Part shown: piece by piece, positions 1-11,605 of the stretch
How positions within the stretch are numbered: position 1 is the first letter of the stretch
How the letters are laid out: the number at the start of each line of letters is the position of its first letter
NCBI GenBank assembly: GCA_037388825.1
Contig: JARRJV010000003.1
Location: 1 to 46,489 of the forward strand
Length of the DNA stretch: 46,489 nucleotides
Source: Acidiferrobacteraceae bacterium
GTDB taxonomy: Bacteria; Pseudomonadota; Gammaproteobacteria; Acidiferrobacterales; JAJDNE01
Direction of reading: 5' to 3'
Notes under the pieces: generated by a model
The model's input: the letters and a program-made list of their open reading frames with translations, nothing else
Told to the model about the DNA's origin: nothing
Database searches by the model: none
Program-made: the position numbers and the translations under genes

Positions 1-294
1 GAAGGCGGTGCGGGCAATGCCGAAGGCGTCGGTTCGAAACACCTGGTCGGCGGAGAAATGCGCCCACACGCGATGCAATCGACGAACACCACGCTGAAAG
101 TTGACGGCGTAGGCGGCCAGGGCGGCGGCATTGATGGCCCCGGCCGAGGTCCCGCAGATGATCTGAAACGGGTTGGGGGCGCCCTTGGGCATCACCTCAC
201 AAACCGCCTTGAGGACGCCCACCTGATACGCGGCCCGGGCCCCGCCTCCGGTCAGTATCAGGGCCGTTTCCGGTTTTTCCGACGCCTGGCTCAT
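1..294 (-). CDS. Patatin-like phospholipase, N-terminal part (runs off the window)
   Basis: The frame opens at an ATG at 294 and reads 98 codons to the window edge without a stop, so the C-terminal part is missing. Two hallmarks of the patatin/RssA fold are present: the glycine-rich oxyanion-hole motif GGGARA near residue 17 and the nucleophile elbow GTSAG near residue 45, with Ser as the expected catalytic base partner of an Asp that would lie outside the window. Such proteins are serine acyl hydrolases acting on membrane lipids; the true substrate cannot be read from the sequence. The start is divergent from the VOC-protein gene that follows, with about 90 bases between them. Confidence 0.9.
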   Translation of the reverse strand, partial: MSQASEKPETALILTGGGARAAYQVGVLKAVCEVMPKGAPNPFQIICGTSAGAINAAALAAYAVNFQRGVRRLHRVWAHFSADQVFRTDAFGIARTAF

Positions 295-302
295 CTTGTC
301 CT

Positions 303-331
303 TTGGTCCAACGGGCCCCATCCCTTACGAT
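303..331 (+). promoter_or_regulatory. Candidate sigma-70 promoter for the VOC gene
   Basis: TTGGTC at 303-308 and TACGAT at 326-331 are separated by 17 bases and lie about 50 bases before the next start codon. Each hexamer matches four of six consensus positions, so this is plausible but weak. Confidence 0.35.
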
Positions 332-382
332 GCATCTAGCCTCACGCCAGCACGTGACGCAGTCAATACGGAGGGTACGACA

Positions 383-823
383 ATGATGAACCTGGGTCAT
401 GTGGTTTTCTACGTACGCGAACTGCAGCGTTCGCTCGCATTCTATCGCGACATCCTGGGCCTGCAGGTTGTGGGCGAGGTGTTCAATGGTCAGGCGGCGG
501 CACTGACTGGCGGTAGCACACACCACGAATTGCTGCTGATCCAGGTGGGCGCCGCGCCCGGCCCGCTGCAGGGCCGACGCATTGGCCTGTATCACGTGGG
601 CTGGAAGATCGGTGAGGATCTGGACACCCTGCGCCAGATGCGCGATCGCCTGGACGCGGCGGGCGTGGAACTGGATGGCATGTCGGACCATACCGTCAGC
701 CAGAGCCTGTACCTGCGTGACCCGGATGGAAACGAGGTGGAACTGTTCGTGGACAATCCCGACGTGGACTGGAAGAACGATCCGCAATGGCTGTCCGAGC
801 CGGTCAAGCCCCTGCGATTGTGA
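383..823 (+). CDS. VOC-superfamily (glyoxalase/extradiol dioxygenase fold) protein
   Basis: This 146-residue protein has the paired beta-alpha-beta-beta-beta layout of the vicinal-oxygen-chelate fold. The N-terminal half begins with a segment containing His near residue 5 and the motif SLAFYRDILG; the C-terminal half has YLRDPDGNEVELF, where the Glu is a typical metal ligand. The ATG at 383 is preferred over an in-frame upstream ATG at 296 because GGAGGG at 370-375 gives a well-placed ribosome binding site and family members begin at this point. The family includes glyoxalases, ring-cleaving dioxygenases and antibiotic-binding proteins; nothing here fixes the substrate. It is a single-gene unit between the divergent patatin gene and the DUF59 gene. 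Confidence 0.88.
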   Translation: MMNLGHVVFYVRELQRSLAFYRDILGLQVVGEVFNGQAAALTGGSTHHELLLIQVGAAPGPLQGRRIGLYHVGWKIGEDLDTLRQMRDRLDAAGVELDGMSDHTVSQSLYLRDPDGNEVELFVDNPDVDWKNDPQWLSEPVKPLRL

Positions 824-846
824 CTTCGAAAGCCCGACCACCGGGG

Positions 847-866
847 TCCACTATCGTCCACTATCG
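847..866. repeat. Tandem 10-base duplication
   Basis: TCCACTATCG occurs twice back to back (847-856 and 857-866) in the spacer between the VOC and DUF59 genes. It may be a replication-slippage event or a direct-repeat operator; there is no further evidence either way. Confidence 0.6.
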
Positions 867-886
867 GCAGTGGTGTTGCGGCGCTG

Positions 887-895
887 TGCTATGCT
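887..895 (+). promoter_or_regulatory. Candidate extended -10 element before the DUF59 gene
   Basis: TGCTATGCT is an extended -10 type sequence (TGn followed by TATGCT). No convincing -35 hexamer lies 16-18 bases upstream. It sits about 30 bases before the DUF59 start. Confidence 0.3.
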
Positions 896-923
896 CGCCA
901 AATCATGTTCCGGGAGTGAATTC

Positions 924-1184
924 ATGGGTACCCGACTTAACGAAGAAACGATTCTCGCCGCGCTCGACAAGGTGATGGATCCCGAACTTCACCACAGCAT
1001 CGTCAAACTGGGGTTCATTCGCGATATCGACATCGCCGAGGACTTCGTTCATCTCGACATTCAGCTGACCACGCCCCACTGCCCGCGCGCCGATGAAATC
1101 GTCGGCATGATCAGGGACGCGGTGAGCCAGATTGAAGGCGTACGGGAAGTAGAAGTCGACCGCGCCTGTCAACAGCAAGACTGA
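924..1184 (+). CDS. MIP18/DUF59-family protein (iron-sulfur assembly type)
   Basis: An 86-residue protein of the MIP18 (DUF59) family, related to SufT/PaaD and the N-terminal domain of Mrp-type carriers. The family signature DPELHHSIVKLGFI lies near residues 18-31, and a Cys in the TTPHCPRAD segment near residue 56 matches the conserved reactive Cys of the family. Known members help mature or target Fe-S clusters; this stand-alone copy has no Fe-S genes beside it, so the partner is unknown. The ATG at 924 is preceded by GGGAG. It ends six bases before the hflD start, so the two are probably co-transcribed. Confidence 0.85.
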   Translation: MGTRLNEETILAALDKVMDPELHHSIVKLGFIRDIDIAEDFVHLDIQLTTPHCPRADEIVGMIRDAVSQIEGVREVEVDRACQQQD

Positions 1185-1776
1185 CCCGCCTTGAGTACCC
1201 CGGAACATGACCGGATCCTTGCCCTTGCCGGCGTCTTCCAGTCCGCCGTGCTGGTCCAGCAGCTGGCCCGGGAATCACTCTGTGGGCAAACGGCCTACCG
1301 CGCCAGCATTCGCAGCATCCTGATGCTGGACGCGCCTGATGTAGCTTCGTTGTTCGGCGGAATCAGCGGGGTGCGCACCGGTCTGTCCAAGCTGCGGGAA
1401 CAACTGGGTGGACGTTCCGGCCCCCATGAGCTTGAACTCGCGCGTTATGTCATTGCCATGGTGCAGTTGGCCGGGAAGCTCCCGCGCCACGCGGACGTCG
1501 AACAGGAACTGCAGGAAGGCATCTCGGCCGCACGCGTGCGTTACCTTGACGAACTGGATCAGGGAAATGAGGTACCACAGGGACTGGTGGATGAACTGGC
1601 ACAGCTGTACGCCCGCACGATCAGCAACATGAACCCCCGCATTCTGGTGTCCGGTGAACACGGGTATCTGACCGACCCGGGCGTTGCCGCACGCGTGCGA
1701 GCCGGCCTGCTGGCGGGGATCCGTGCGGGTGTTGCCTGGCTGCAGCTGGGAGTCTTTGTTTTCGGGATAAAACACA

Positions 1777-3281
<1,505 letters not shown>

Positions 3282-3282
<1 letters not shown>

Positions 3283-4736
3283 TACTCATACCCCTTGGGA
3301 ATGCGCCGGTGCCAGTCGGTGACCTGCTGGAAGGAGTGGGCGACATTCAGCAGGCGCGCCTCGCCGAAGTACTGACCGATGAGTTGCAGACCAATGGGCC
3401 TTCCGGAGGAATCGAAACCGGCAGGAATGGACATGCCCGGCAGGCCGGCCAGGTTTACCGAGATCGTGTAGATGTCGTTCAGGTACATGGCCACCGGATC
3501 CGTGGTCTTGTCGCCCTGGGCAAAGGCGGTGGCCGGTGCGGTTGGACCCGCGATCACATCGCAAGACTCGAAGGCACGAACGAAATCCTCGGCAATCAGG
3601 CGACGCAGTTGCTGCGCCTTCAGATAGTAGGCGTCGTAGTAACCCGCCGACAGGGCGTAGGTGCCGATCATGATGCGGCGCTTGACCTCGGGTCCGAAAC
3701 CCTCGGCACGGCTGCGTTCGTACATCTCCAGCAGATCGCCATAGTCCTTTGCCCGATGACCATAGCGCACTCCGTCATAGCGCGAGAGATTGCTTGAGGC
3801 CTCTGCCGGCGCCAGTACGTAGTAGCACGGGACGGCGAGACCACTGTTTGGCAGGCTGACGTCGACGATCTCGGCCCCCAGATTCCTGTATTCCTCAATC
3901 GCCGCCTGCACGGCGTTGCCTACTTCCGCATCCAGGCCTTCGGCGAAATATTCCTTTGGCAAGCCGATACGCAGACCCTTGAGGTCCTGGTTCAGGCTTG
4001 CCGTGTAATCGGGGACCGGCTCATTTACCGAGGTGGAGTCACGCTCGTCGAAACCGGCCATGACATTGAGCAACAGCGCCGCGTCTTCCGCGCTTTGCGT
4101 CATGGGCCCACCCTGGTCCAGGCTGGAGGCGAAGGCAATCATTCCGTAGCGCGACACACGACCGTAACTGGGTTTGAGTCCGGTGATGCCACACAGGGAC
4201 GCGGGCTGGCGAATGGAACCGCCGGTGTCGGTACCGGTTGCCACCGGCGCCAGACGAGCCGCCACCGCGGCAGCGGATCCGCCGGAACTGCCACCGGGTA
4301 CCCGCGTCGGATCCCAGGGGTTCTTTACCGGACCAAAATACGAGGTTTCGTTGCTCGAACCCATGGCGAACTCATCCATGTTCGTCTTTCCGAGAACCAC
4401 ACTGCCGGCCGCGGCGATCTTTTCCGCTACGGTGGCGTTGTACGGCGCCACGAATTCCTCCAGCATGTGCGATCCACAACTGGTGCGCATCCCGTCGGTA
4501 CAGAAGATATCCTTGTGGGCCAGGGGCACCCCGGTCAGGGCGCCGGCCTTGCCTTCGGCGCGCAGGTCGTCGGCGGCCCCGGCCTGGGCCAGGGCGCGAT
4601 CCTTGTCGACCGTGATGAAGGCATTGAGGTCCTCGTGGCGCGCAATACGCTCCAGGAACAGCTCGGTCAGTTCCACGCTGGAACATTCCTTGGCCGCCAG
4701 TGCGGCAGCCAGTTCGGCCACAGTCTTGTCGTACAT
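3282..4736 (-). CDS. gatA: Aspartyl/glutamyl-tRNA amidotransferase subunit A
   Basis: The glutaminase subunit of GatCAB, which releases ammonia from Gln or Asn for transfer to the misacylated tRNA bound by GatB. At 484 residues it has normal length. The amidase-signature Ser-cisSer-Lys triad is visible: Lys in LAHKDIF near residue 76, and the serine-rich [14 protein letters not shown] and [10 protein letters not shown] segments near residues 148-180. It lies 31 bases downstream of gatC and overlaps gatB by one base, forming a gatC-gatA-gatB operon. Presence of the full set suggests that Asn-tRNA, Gln-tRNA or both are made by transamidation in this organism; which one cannot be told here. Confidence 0.97.
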
Positions 4737-4767
4737 GCGGGATCCGGTCTCCTGGTCCGTGACGGGG

Positions 4768-5055
4768 CTACTCGATCACCCGTGGTACCAGGTACAGCCC
4801 GGCCTCGGTCGCCGGCGCGATCTTCTGGAATTTTTCACGCTGGTCCGGCTCGGTCACGGCATCGGTGCGCAGGCGCAGCTCCATGTCCAGCGGGTGCGCC
4901 ATGGGCGCAACGCCGGTGGTATCGACCTCGTTCATCTGCTCGATCAGCTCGAGAATCCGGGACAGGGTGGCGGAATAGTCCGCCAGCTCTTGCTCATCGA
5001 GCCGGAGTCGCGCAAGATGCGCTATCCGTTTTACTTCATCTGTATCGATCGACAT
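4768..5055 (-). CDS. gatC: Aspartyl/glutamyl-tRNA amidotransferase subunit C
   Basis: GatC is the small clamp that stabilises the GatA-GatB interface. The 95-residue length and the N-terminal pattern [17 protein letters not shown] with a following helix [15 protein letters not shown] are characteristic. The start ATG at 5055 is the first possible one and fits the family. It is the first gene of the gatCAB operon and is divergent from mreB, with 121 bases between the two starts. Confidence 0.95.
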   Translation of the reverse strand: MSIDTDEVKRIAHLARLRLDEQELADYSATLSRILELIEQMNEVDTTGVAPMAHPLDMELRLRTDAVTEPDQREKFQKIAPATEAGLYLVPRVIE

Positions 5056-5110
5056 GCGCCGGGCTCCGGGGCGTGGAAGGTCGGGGAAATTATCATAATA
5101 TAAGCTTTGG

Positions 5111-5139
5111 TTGAACCCGGGTATTCTGATTGCTAGAGT
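5111..5139 (+). promoter_or_regulatory. Candidate promoter of the mreB operon
   Basis: TTGAAC (5111-5116) and TAGAGT (5134-5139) are spaced by 17 bases, and TGC just before the -10 hexamer makes an extended -10 element. It lies about 37 bases upstream of the mreB ATG. On the opposite strand the AT-rich stretch at 5090-5105 holds TATTAT- and TATGAT-like hexamers that could serve gatCAB, but no clear -35 goes with them. Confidence 0.45.
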
Positions 5140-5143
5140 TTGA

Positions 5144-6220
<1,077 letters not shown>

Positions 6221-6235
6221 GGTTCCGACCCCATC

Positions 6236-7105
6236 ATGATTTCGGCCCCTGGCACGTCCTTTCGTACACCGCCGCTCACGCTTCGCCTGCTTATCTTTGC
6301 CATCCTTTCTGTCGGCATCATGTTCGCCGACAACCAGGGCGAGGGTCTGCGCCATATCCGCTCGACCCTGGACGTGCTGGCCTACCCACTGCGCTCCATT
6401 GCCGCGCTGCCGGCACGCACAGGTCACTGGATTGCCGACTTCCTAACCAGCAATGAAAGCCTGCAGAAACACTACAACGAATTGCGCATCGAGCAGCTCA
6501 AGCTTCATGCGCGTCTGCAGCAGCTGGACGGGCTGAAGAGCGAAAATGCACGCCTGCGCCATCTCCTGGGTTCGGCAACCCGCGTTGCGGACCGGGCCAT
6601 TGTGTCCGAGCTGGTGGAAGTCAGTTCCGACCCCAGCACGCGCACCATCATTGTCGACAAGGGTTCGGGTGACGGCGTCTACATCGGCCAGCCGGCCCTG
6701 GACGCCTGGGGTATTGTCGGACAGGTGACCGAGGTCGACGCCCTGGACAGTCGGGTAACCCTGGTCACCGATCCCGGTCACGCGATCCCGGTACAGATCC
6801 TGCGCAACGGTCTGCGCACCATCGTGTTTGGCACCGGGGCCGACGACAAGCTCGATGTCCCCTATCTGACCCCGACCGCGGATATCCGAAAGGGGGACGT
6901 ACTGATTACTTCCGGACTCGGGGGACGGTTCCCGCCGCTGTATCCGGTGGCACGGGTGAGCAAAATCATCAGTGATCCGAACGAGGCGTTCCTGAGTATT
7001 ACCGCCACGCCGGCCGCACGCCTCAACTACGACAAGGAGGTTCTGCTCGTCTGGCCAGGCAAGCGCAAGACCGTAGACAAGGAACCGGAGGCATCGAAAC
7101 CATGA
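6236..7105 (+). CDS. mreC: Rod-shape determining protein MreC
   Basis: A bitopic inner-membrane protein whose periplasmic part scaffolds the elongasome and activates PBP2. After a short cytoplasmic N-terminus there is one membrane segment near residues 18-32 (LLIFAILSVGIMFA), then a coiled-coil-prone helix at about 75-110, then two beta-barrel lobes with the family patterns DKGSGDGVYIGQPAL and DVLITSGLGGRFPP. The length of 289 residues is normal. It starts 15 bases after mreB and its stop overlaps the mreD start as ATGA, so the two are likely translationally coupled. Confidence 0.95.
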   Translation: MISAPGTSFRTPPLTLRLLIFAILSVGIMFADNQGEGLRHIRSTLDVLAYPLRSIAALPARTGHWIADFLTSNESLQKHYNELRIEQLKLHARLQQLDGLKSENARLRHLLGSATRVADRAIVSELVEVSSDPSTRTIIVDKGSGDGVYIGQPALDAWGIVGQVTEVDALDSRVTLVTDPGHAIPVQILRNGLRTIVFGTGADDKLDVPYLTPTADIRKGDVLITSGLGGRFPPLYPVARVSKIISDPNEAFLSITATPAARLNYDKEVLLVWPGKRKTVDKEPEASKP

Positions 7106-7593
7106 CCCTGAATCCGGTCACGCGAAGCTATCTCGTAGTTGCCTCCACTTTTGTCGTGGCCATGATCCTGGCCCAGGTACCGGTGCCGAACTGGGCGGAA
7201 GGTTTTCGACCCGACTGGGTTGGCCTGGTGCTGATCTACTGGTGCCTCGCCACACCCAATCGCGTGGGCATAGGCACCGGCTGGCTCGTCGGCATGATCC
7301 AGGACGTGCTCTACGGTTCTCTGCTGGGACAACATGCACTGGCGCTTACGGTCATTGCCTACCTTGCCGCGCGCCTGCATCTACGTATCCGGGTGTACCC
7401 CCCCTGGCAGCAGGGTCTCGTGGCCCTGGTGCTCCTGTCCATCGGTCAGCTCATTGTCGTTTGGGTGCGGGCTATCATCGGCCAATCGATTACCGGTTGG
7501 GCATTCTGGACACCGGGTCTGGTCAGTCTGTTCATCTGGCCCTGGGTCTTTGTCATTCTGCGAGACATACGCCGTCGAGGGCAGGTCAAGTAA
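7102..7593 (+). CDS. mreD: Rod-shape determining protein MreD
   Basis: A 163-residue polytopic membrane protein with about five hydrophobic segments, as expected for MreD, which links MreC to the cytoplasmic and membrane elongasome. The motif RPDWVGLVLIYWCL near residue 35 and the conserved GLVGxxxD-like segment, here GWLVGMIQDVLYGSLLGQHA, are family features. The start overlaps the mreC stop by four bases, and mrdA begins three bases after its own stop. Confidence 0.93.
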   Translation: MTLNPVTRSYLVVASTFVVAMILAQVPVPNWAEGFRPDWVGLVLIYWCLATPNRVGIGTGWLVGMIQDVLYGSLLGQHALALTVIAYLAARLHLRIRVYPPWQQGLVALVLLSIGQLIVVWVRAIIGQSITGWAFWTPGLVSLFIWPWVFVILRDIRRRGQVK

Positions 7594-7596
7594 TCC

Positions 7597-9498
7597 ATGC
7601 TCAACATCCCGCTGAAGGATTACTTTCGGGAAACACGCATCTACGGGTCGCGCCTGACCTTTGCCGCCGCATTCATGATCCTGGTTGTCCTGGTCCTGCT
7701 GGTGCGCCTGCTTTGGCTGCAGGTGGTCCACCACAAGCACTATGAGACCAGGGCGCTGGCGAACCAGATCACACCGATACCCATCCCGCCGGTACGCGGC
7801 CAGATTCTTGATCGAAATGGCGTTGTCCTTGCACAGAACTACCCGGTCTACACCCTGGACCTGATTCCGGAACAGGTTTCCAATATGGCGGCAACCCTCA
7901 AGGAGCTGGGTCAGCTCGTCACCCTGACACCGAATGACATCAAGCAGTTTGAGCGCCAACGTAAGGCCGCCCCCCGATTCGAAAGCATTACCCTGCGCGC
8001 CCACCTGACGGACGAGGAAGCTGCCCGCGTTGCTATCAACCGTCCGCACCTTCAGGGCGTGGATCTCCGTGCACGCCTGCAACGCCACTATCCACTCGGA
8101 AGTTTTGGTGTGCATCTGCTCGGCTATGTCGGGCGCATCAACGAAAAAGAGATGGAACGTATTGACCACGCCGCCTACCGTGGAACCCACTTCATCGGCA
8201 AACTCGGGATTGAAGAGAGTTACGAGAATCGCCTGCTGGGCAAGGTCGGTGTTAAACAGGAGGAGACAAACGCCTACGGTCGAAGCCTGGGCGTGCTTCC
8301 GGATACCGGCAAGGAACCAGTGGCAGGCAAGAACCTGATCCTGAACATCGATGCCAAACTCCAGGCCATCGGCGAAAAGGCCCTGAAGGGCAAGCGGGCC
8401 GCGGCAGTGGTGCTCAACCCCAATACCGGCGCCGTGCTTGCCTTCGTCAGCATGCCGACCTACGACCCGAATCCCTTCGTCGACGGGATCGACCAGGCAT
8501 CCTACGACGCGCTGCTGAACAACCCCGACAGGCCGTTGATCAATCGTGCGCTCAATGGTCAGTACTCGCCGGGATCCACCATCAAGCCGTTCATCGGACT
8601 GGGCGCGCTGGAATCGGGTGAGGTCAAGGCCAGCGATACCATCACCTGTCATGGATTCTTCAGGCTGCCGGGGGACACCCATCGGTATCGCGACTGGAAA
8701 CACAGCGGCCATGGCGTCATGAACCTGCACGATGCAATCGAGCAGTCATGCGACGTGTACTTCTACAAGACAGCGGTTACGCTGGGTATCAATTACATTC
8801 ACGACTGGCTCACCCATCTCGGGTTCGGAAAGCGCACCGGAATTGATCTCAAGGGAGAGTCCCCGGGCCTGGTCCCCTCCGAACAGTGGCGCGAAAAGCG
8901 GCACCAAAAATGGTATCTCGGCGAAACCGTGGTCACCGGAATCGGGCAGGGTCCGCTACTGGTGACACCGCTGCAACTGGTGACGGCGGTGTCGGCGCTG
9001 GCGAACCGCCGGGCCGTCATGAGACCGGAGCTGTTGCGGGCCATTGAAAACCCGGCAACCCACGAGCTGCGGTACGTGAAACCCCGTGTGGATGAGCTGC
9101 TCAACCTCACGGATCCGAAACACCTGCAGACCATCGTCCAGGCCATGATCGACGTCGTGCACGGACCTCACGGCACCGCGCGACGCATCGGGTGGAATGC
9201 CCCGTACAGGATTGCCGGCAAGACCGGAACGGCACAGGTCCTCGGCGTGGCCCAGGGCGAACGCTACAACAAGGATTTGGTTCCCGAGCGTCTGCGGGAT
9301 CATGCGCTATTCATCTGTTTCGCGCCGGCGGAGCAACCGCGTGTCGCGGTGGCGGTCATCGTCGAGAACGGCGGTCATGGAGGCAGCGCCGCCGCGCCGG
9401 TGGCACGCAAGCTGATGGACTACGTGCTGCTCGGAGACAGAGACCAGCCCCGGCTTGCAACAGGCGAAGGCGCGAAGCGTGCCAAGGCAAAACCATGA
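7597..9498 (+). CDS. mrdA: Penicillin-binding protein 2 (elongation transpeptidase)
   Basis: PBP2 cross-links new peptidoglycan during sidewall elongation with RodA. The 633-residue protein has a membrane anchor at residues 23-45, the dimerisation domain starting at PVRGQILDRNGVVLAQN, and a transpeptidase domain with all motifs intact: STIK in SPGSTIKPF near residue 329, SCD in IEQSCDVYFY near residue 384, and KTG in IAGKTGTAQV near residue 543. These intact motifs contrast with the DacA-like protein further along the same operon. A DED-rich linker is absent. The stop overlaps the rodA start as ATGA. Confidence 0.97.
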   Translation: MLNIPLKDYFRETRIYGSRLTFAAAFMILVVLVLLVRLLWLQVVHHKHYETRALANQITPIPIPPVRGQILDRNGVVLAQNYPVYTLDLIPEQVSNMAATLKELGQLVTLTPNDIKQFERQRKAAPRFESITLRAHLTDEEAARVAINRPHLQGVDLRARLQRHYPLGSFGVHLLGYVGRINEKEMERIDHAAYRGTHFIGKLGIEESYENRLLGKVGVKQEETNAYGRSLGVLPDTGKEPVAGKNLILNIDAKLQAIGEKALKGKRAAAVVLNPNTGAVLAFVSMPTYDPNPFVDGIDQASYDALLNNPDRPLINRALNGQYSPGSTIKPFIGLGALESGEVKASDTITCHGFFRLPGDTHRYRDWKHSGHGVMNLHDAIEQSCDVYFYKTAVTLGINYIHDWLTHLGFGKRTGIDLKGESPGLVPSEQWREKRHQKWYLGETVVTGIGQGPLLVTPLQLVTAVSALANRRAVMRPELLRAIENPATHELRYVKPRVDELLNLTDPKHLQTIVQAMIDVVHGPHGTARRIGWNAPYRIAGKTGTAQVLGVAQGERYNKDLVPERLRDHALFICFAPAEQPRVAVAVIVENGGHGGSAAAPVARKLMDYVLLGDRDQPRLATGEGAKRAKAKP

Positions 9499-10589
9499 AT
9501 ATGCGATTCCGTCTTCCATTCGATCTGCGCTTCGACAAGCCGCTGCTGCTGGCGCTGCTGACCTTCGCCGTGGTCAGCCTGTTTGTGTTGTACAGTGCAA
9601 GTGGACGCAATCTTGGCGCGGTAGCTTCACAGGTTTTTCGCTATGTTCTCGCCTTTGCGGTCATGCTCGCCATCGCGCAGGTGCGGCCGGAAACCATGCG
9701 GCGCTACTCGCCCCATCTTTTCGGAATCGGCCTGGTCGCGCTGGTCGCGGTTCTGATCGCCGGTGAAATCGGCAAAGGCGCGCAACGCTGGTTGTCACTG
9801 GGTCTGCTCAATATCCAGCCTTCCGAAATGATGAAGCTGGCCGTGCCCATGATCGTGTCCTGGTGGATCGCACGCGACGGCATCCCGCCGCGCATGCGAA
9901 GCCTGTTGATCGCCGGCGGACTGATCGTGGTGCCCGTATTCCTGATCTACGAACAGCCGGATCTTGGGACATCGATCATGATTCTGGCCTCCGGGCTGAT
10001 CGTGCTGTTTCTTGCTGGAATCAGCTGGAAGTTCATCATCGGGTCCGTGGTGGCCCTGGCCGGCGCCCTTCCGCTGATCTGGTCCCACATGCTCGACTAT
10101 CAGCGCGCCCGCGTCATGACTTTTCTCAATCCGGAGTCCGACCCGCTCGGTCGCGGCTACCACAGCATCCAGTCCATGATTGCAGTCGGCTCCGGCGGAT
10201 TCTTCGGAAAGGGATGGCTGGACAGCAGCCAGGCGCATCTGGGCTATCTGCCGGAACGCACGACGGATTTTGTTTTCGCCGTTTTCGCGGAAGAGTTTGG
10301 CCTTCTGGGTGTGTTGCTGCTCTTTGCTCTGTACGGGTTTCTGATTGGGCGCTGCATGATGATCGCCTACTATGCACAGGACGCCTACAGCCGCCTCCTC
10401 GCCGGCGCCCTGTCCCTGACCTTCTTCCTGTATTTCTTCGTGAATATCGGAATGGTGACCGGACTCCTGCCGGTAGTCGGCGTTCCCTTGCCGCTGATTA
10501 GTTACGGTGGCAGCTCACTGGTTACATTGCTGGCAGGCTTCGGTATCCTCATGAGCATCCAGACACATCGCAAGATCATTGAGCATTGA
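9495..10589 (+). CDS. rodA: Lipid II polymerase RodA (SEDS family)
   Basis: RodA is the SEDS glycosyltransferase that polymerises lipid II for sidewall growth as the partner of PBP2. The start is the ATG at 9495, which overlaps the mrdA stop; the frame is open further upstream, but that part is the mrdA coding region read in another frame. The 364-residue product has about ten membrane segments and the SEDS hallmarks GKGAQRWLSLG, QPSEMMKLA, EQPDLGTS and VGVPLPLISYGGSS. The catalytic Asp expected in the loop after the seventh segment is the one near PERTTDFVFAV. Confidence 0.97.
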   Translation: MNMRFRLPFDLRFDKPLLLALLTFAVVSLFVLYSASGRNLGAVASQVFRYVLAFAVMLAIAQVRPETMRRYSPHLFGIGLVALVAVLIAGEIGKGAQRWLSLGLLNIQPSEMMKLAVPMIVSWWIARDGIPPRMRSLLIAGGLIVVPVFLIYEQPDLGTSIMILASGLIVLFLAGISWKFIIGSVVALAGALPLIWSHMLDYQRARVMTFLNPESDPLGRGYHSIQSMIAVGSGGFFGKGWLDSSQAHLGYLPERTTDFVFAVFAEEFGLLGVLLLFALYGFLIGRCMMIAYYAQDAYSRLLAGALSLTFFLYFFVNIGMVTGLLPVVGVPLPLISYGGSSLVTLLAGFGILMSIQTHRKIIEH

Positions 10590-11605
10590 TTCCCCTGACC
10601 TGCGCGCGCTCATTCCGATTCTGCATACTCCCGGTACTCATGTTCATGGTCTGTGCCGGTCCCGCCCGGGCCGTGGACCTGGAGCAGTACCCCGAGCTGC
10701 AATCCCTCGTACGGTCGCTTCATGAGAAATACAACTACAACGAAACCATCTTGCGCGAACTGTTTGCCCAGGTCGAAATCAGCCCGCGGGTTATTCGCGA
10801 TACCAAGCATCCCGGGGAACGGCGTCCCTGGTACAAGTATCGAGACCAGTTCGTCACCGCTCTCCATGCACGTCGTGGCAGCCGTTTCTGGCACAAACAT
10901 GCCGAAGCGCTGTCCCGCGCGCAAAAACAATACGGGGTCGACCCCGAACTTGTGGTGGCCATCATCGGCATCGAGTCCCGCTACGGCCGCAACATCGGAC
11001 ACCTGCGTGTCATCGATACCCTGACGACTCAGATGCTGACTCACCCGGAACGCAAGGACTTTTTCTCCAAAGAGTTGATGCAGTTTCTGCTATTCGTCCG
11101 CGATCACCGCTTGCAGCCCCTCGCCATTCGCGGCTCCTATGCGGGAGCCATCGGCATGGCACAGTTCATTCCGAGTACGTATCGAAGCTACGCGGTGGAC
11201 TTCGACGACGACGGCCGTGCCGACCTGATGAACAGCGTCCCGGATGCAATCGGCAGTGTCGCCAATTACTTTCACCAGCATGGCTGGAAGGCGGGGCAGC
11301 CGGTCTGTGACGAGGCCCGCACCCACGGCGACATGGCGCCCTGGCTGAGCGATCTTGGAACCGGGCCCCTGCTTACCCTCGACCAACTGGCCAACTTCGG
11401 CATCGTTCCGGCGCACCGCAAACCGGACCTGCACCTGCGCGCGGCGATGATGCAACTGGAAGGCCGCCGCGGAATGGAGCACCGCCTGGTGTTCCACAAT
11501 TTTTTCGTGGTTCGGCGGTATAATCACAACGACAAGTACGCCATGGCCGTGTGCGACCTGAGCCGCATGATTCGACGACGCTATATTCCCGGGAAATCCT
11601 CATGA
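10586..11605 (+). CDS. mltB: Lytic murein transglycosylase B
   Basis: A lytic transglycosylase that cleaves the glycan strand and forms 1,6-anhydro-MurNAc. The catalytic Glu sits in IGIESRYGRNIG near residue 130, and the Slt35-like pattern GAIGMAQFIPSTYRSYAVDFD follows. The start is TTG at 10586, inside the rodA stop (TTGA); the next in-frame ATG would leave only a vestigial signal sequence, whereas the TTG start gives a charged N-terminus, a hydrophobic stretch and the cleavage-like site GPARA-VDL near residue 29. No lipobox Cys is present, so it is probably soluble in the periplasm, unlike E. coli MltB. Length is 339 residues. Confidence 0.93.
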   Translation: MIPLTCARSFRFCILPVLMFMVCAGPARAVDLEQYPELQSLVRSLHEKYNYNETILRELFAQVEISPRVIRDTKHPGERRPWYKYRDQFVTALHARRGSRFWHKHAEALSRAQKQYGVDPELVVAIIGIESRYGRNIGHLRVIDTLTTQMLTHPERKDFFSKELMQFLLFVRDHRLQPLAIRGSYAGAIGMAQFIPSTYRSYAVDFDDDGRADLMNSVPDAIGSVANYFHQHGWKAGQPVCDEARTHGDMAPWLSDLGTGPLLTLDQLANFGIVPAHRKPDLHLRAAMMQLEGRRGMEHRLVFHNFFVVRRYNHNDKYAMAVCDLSRMIRRRYIPGKSS

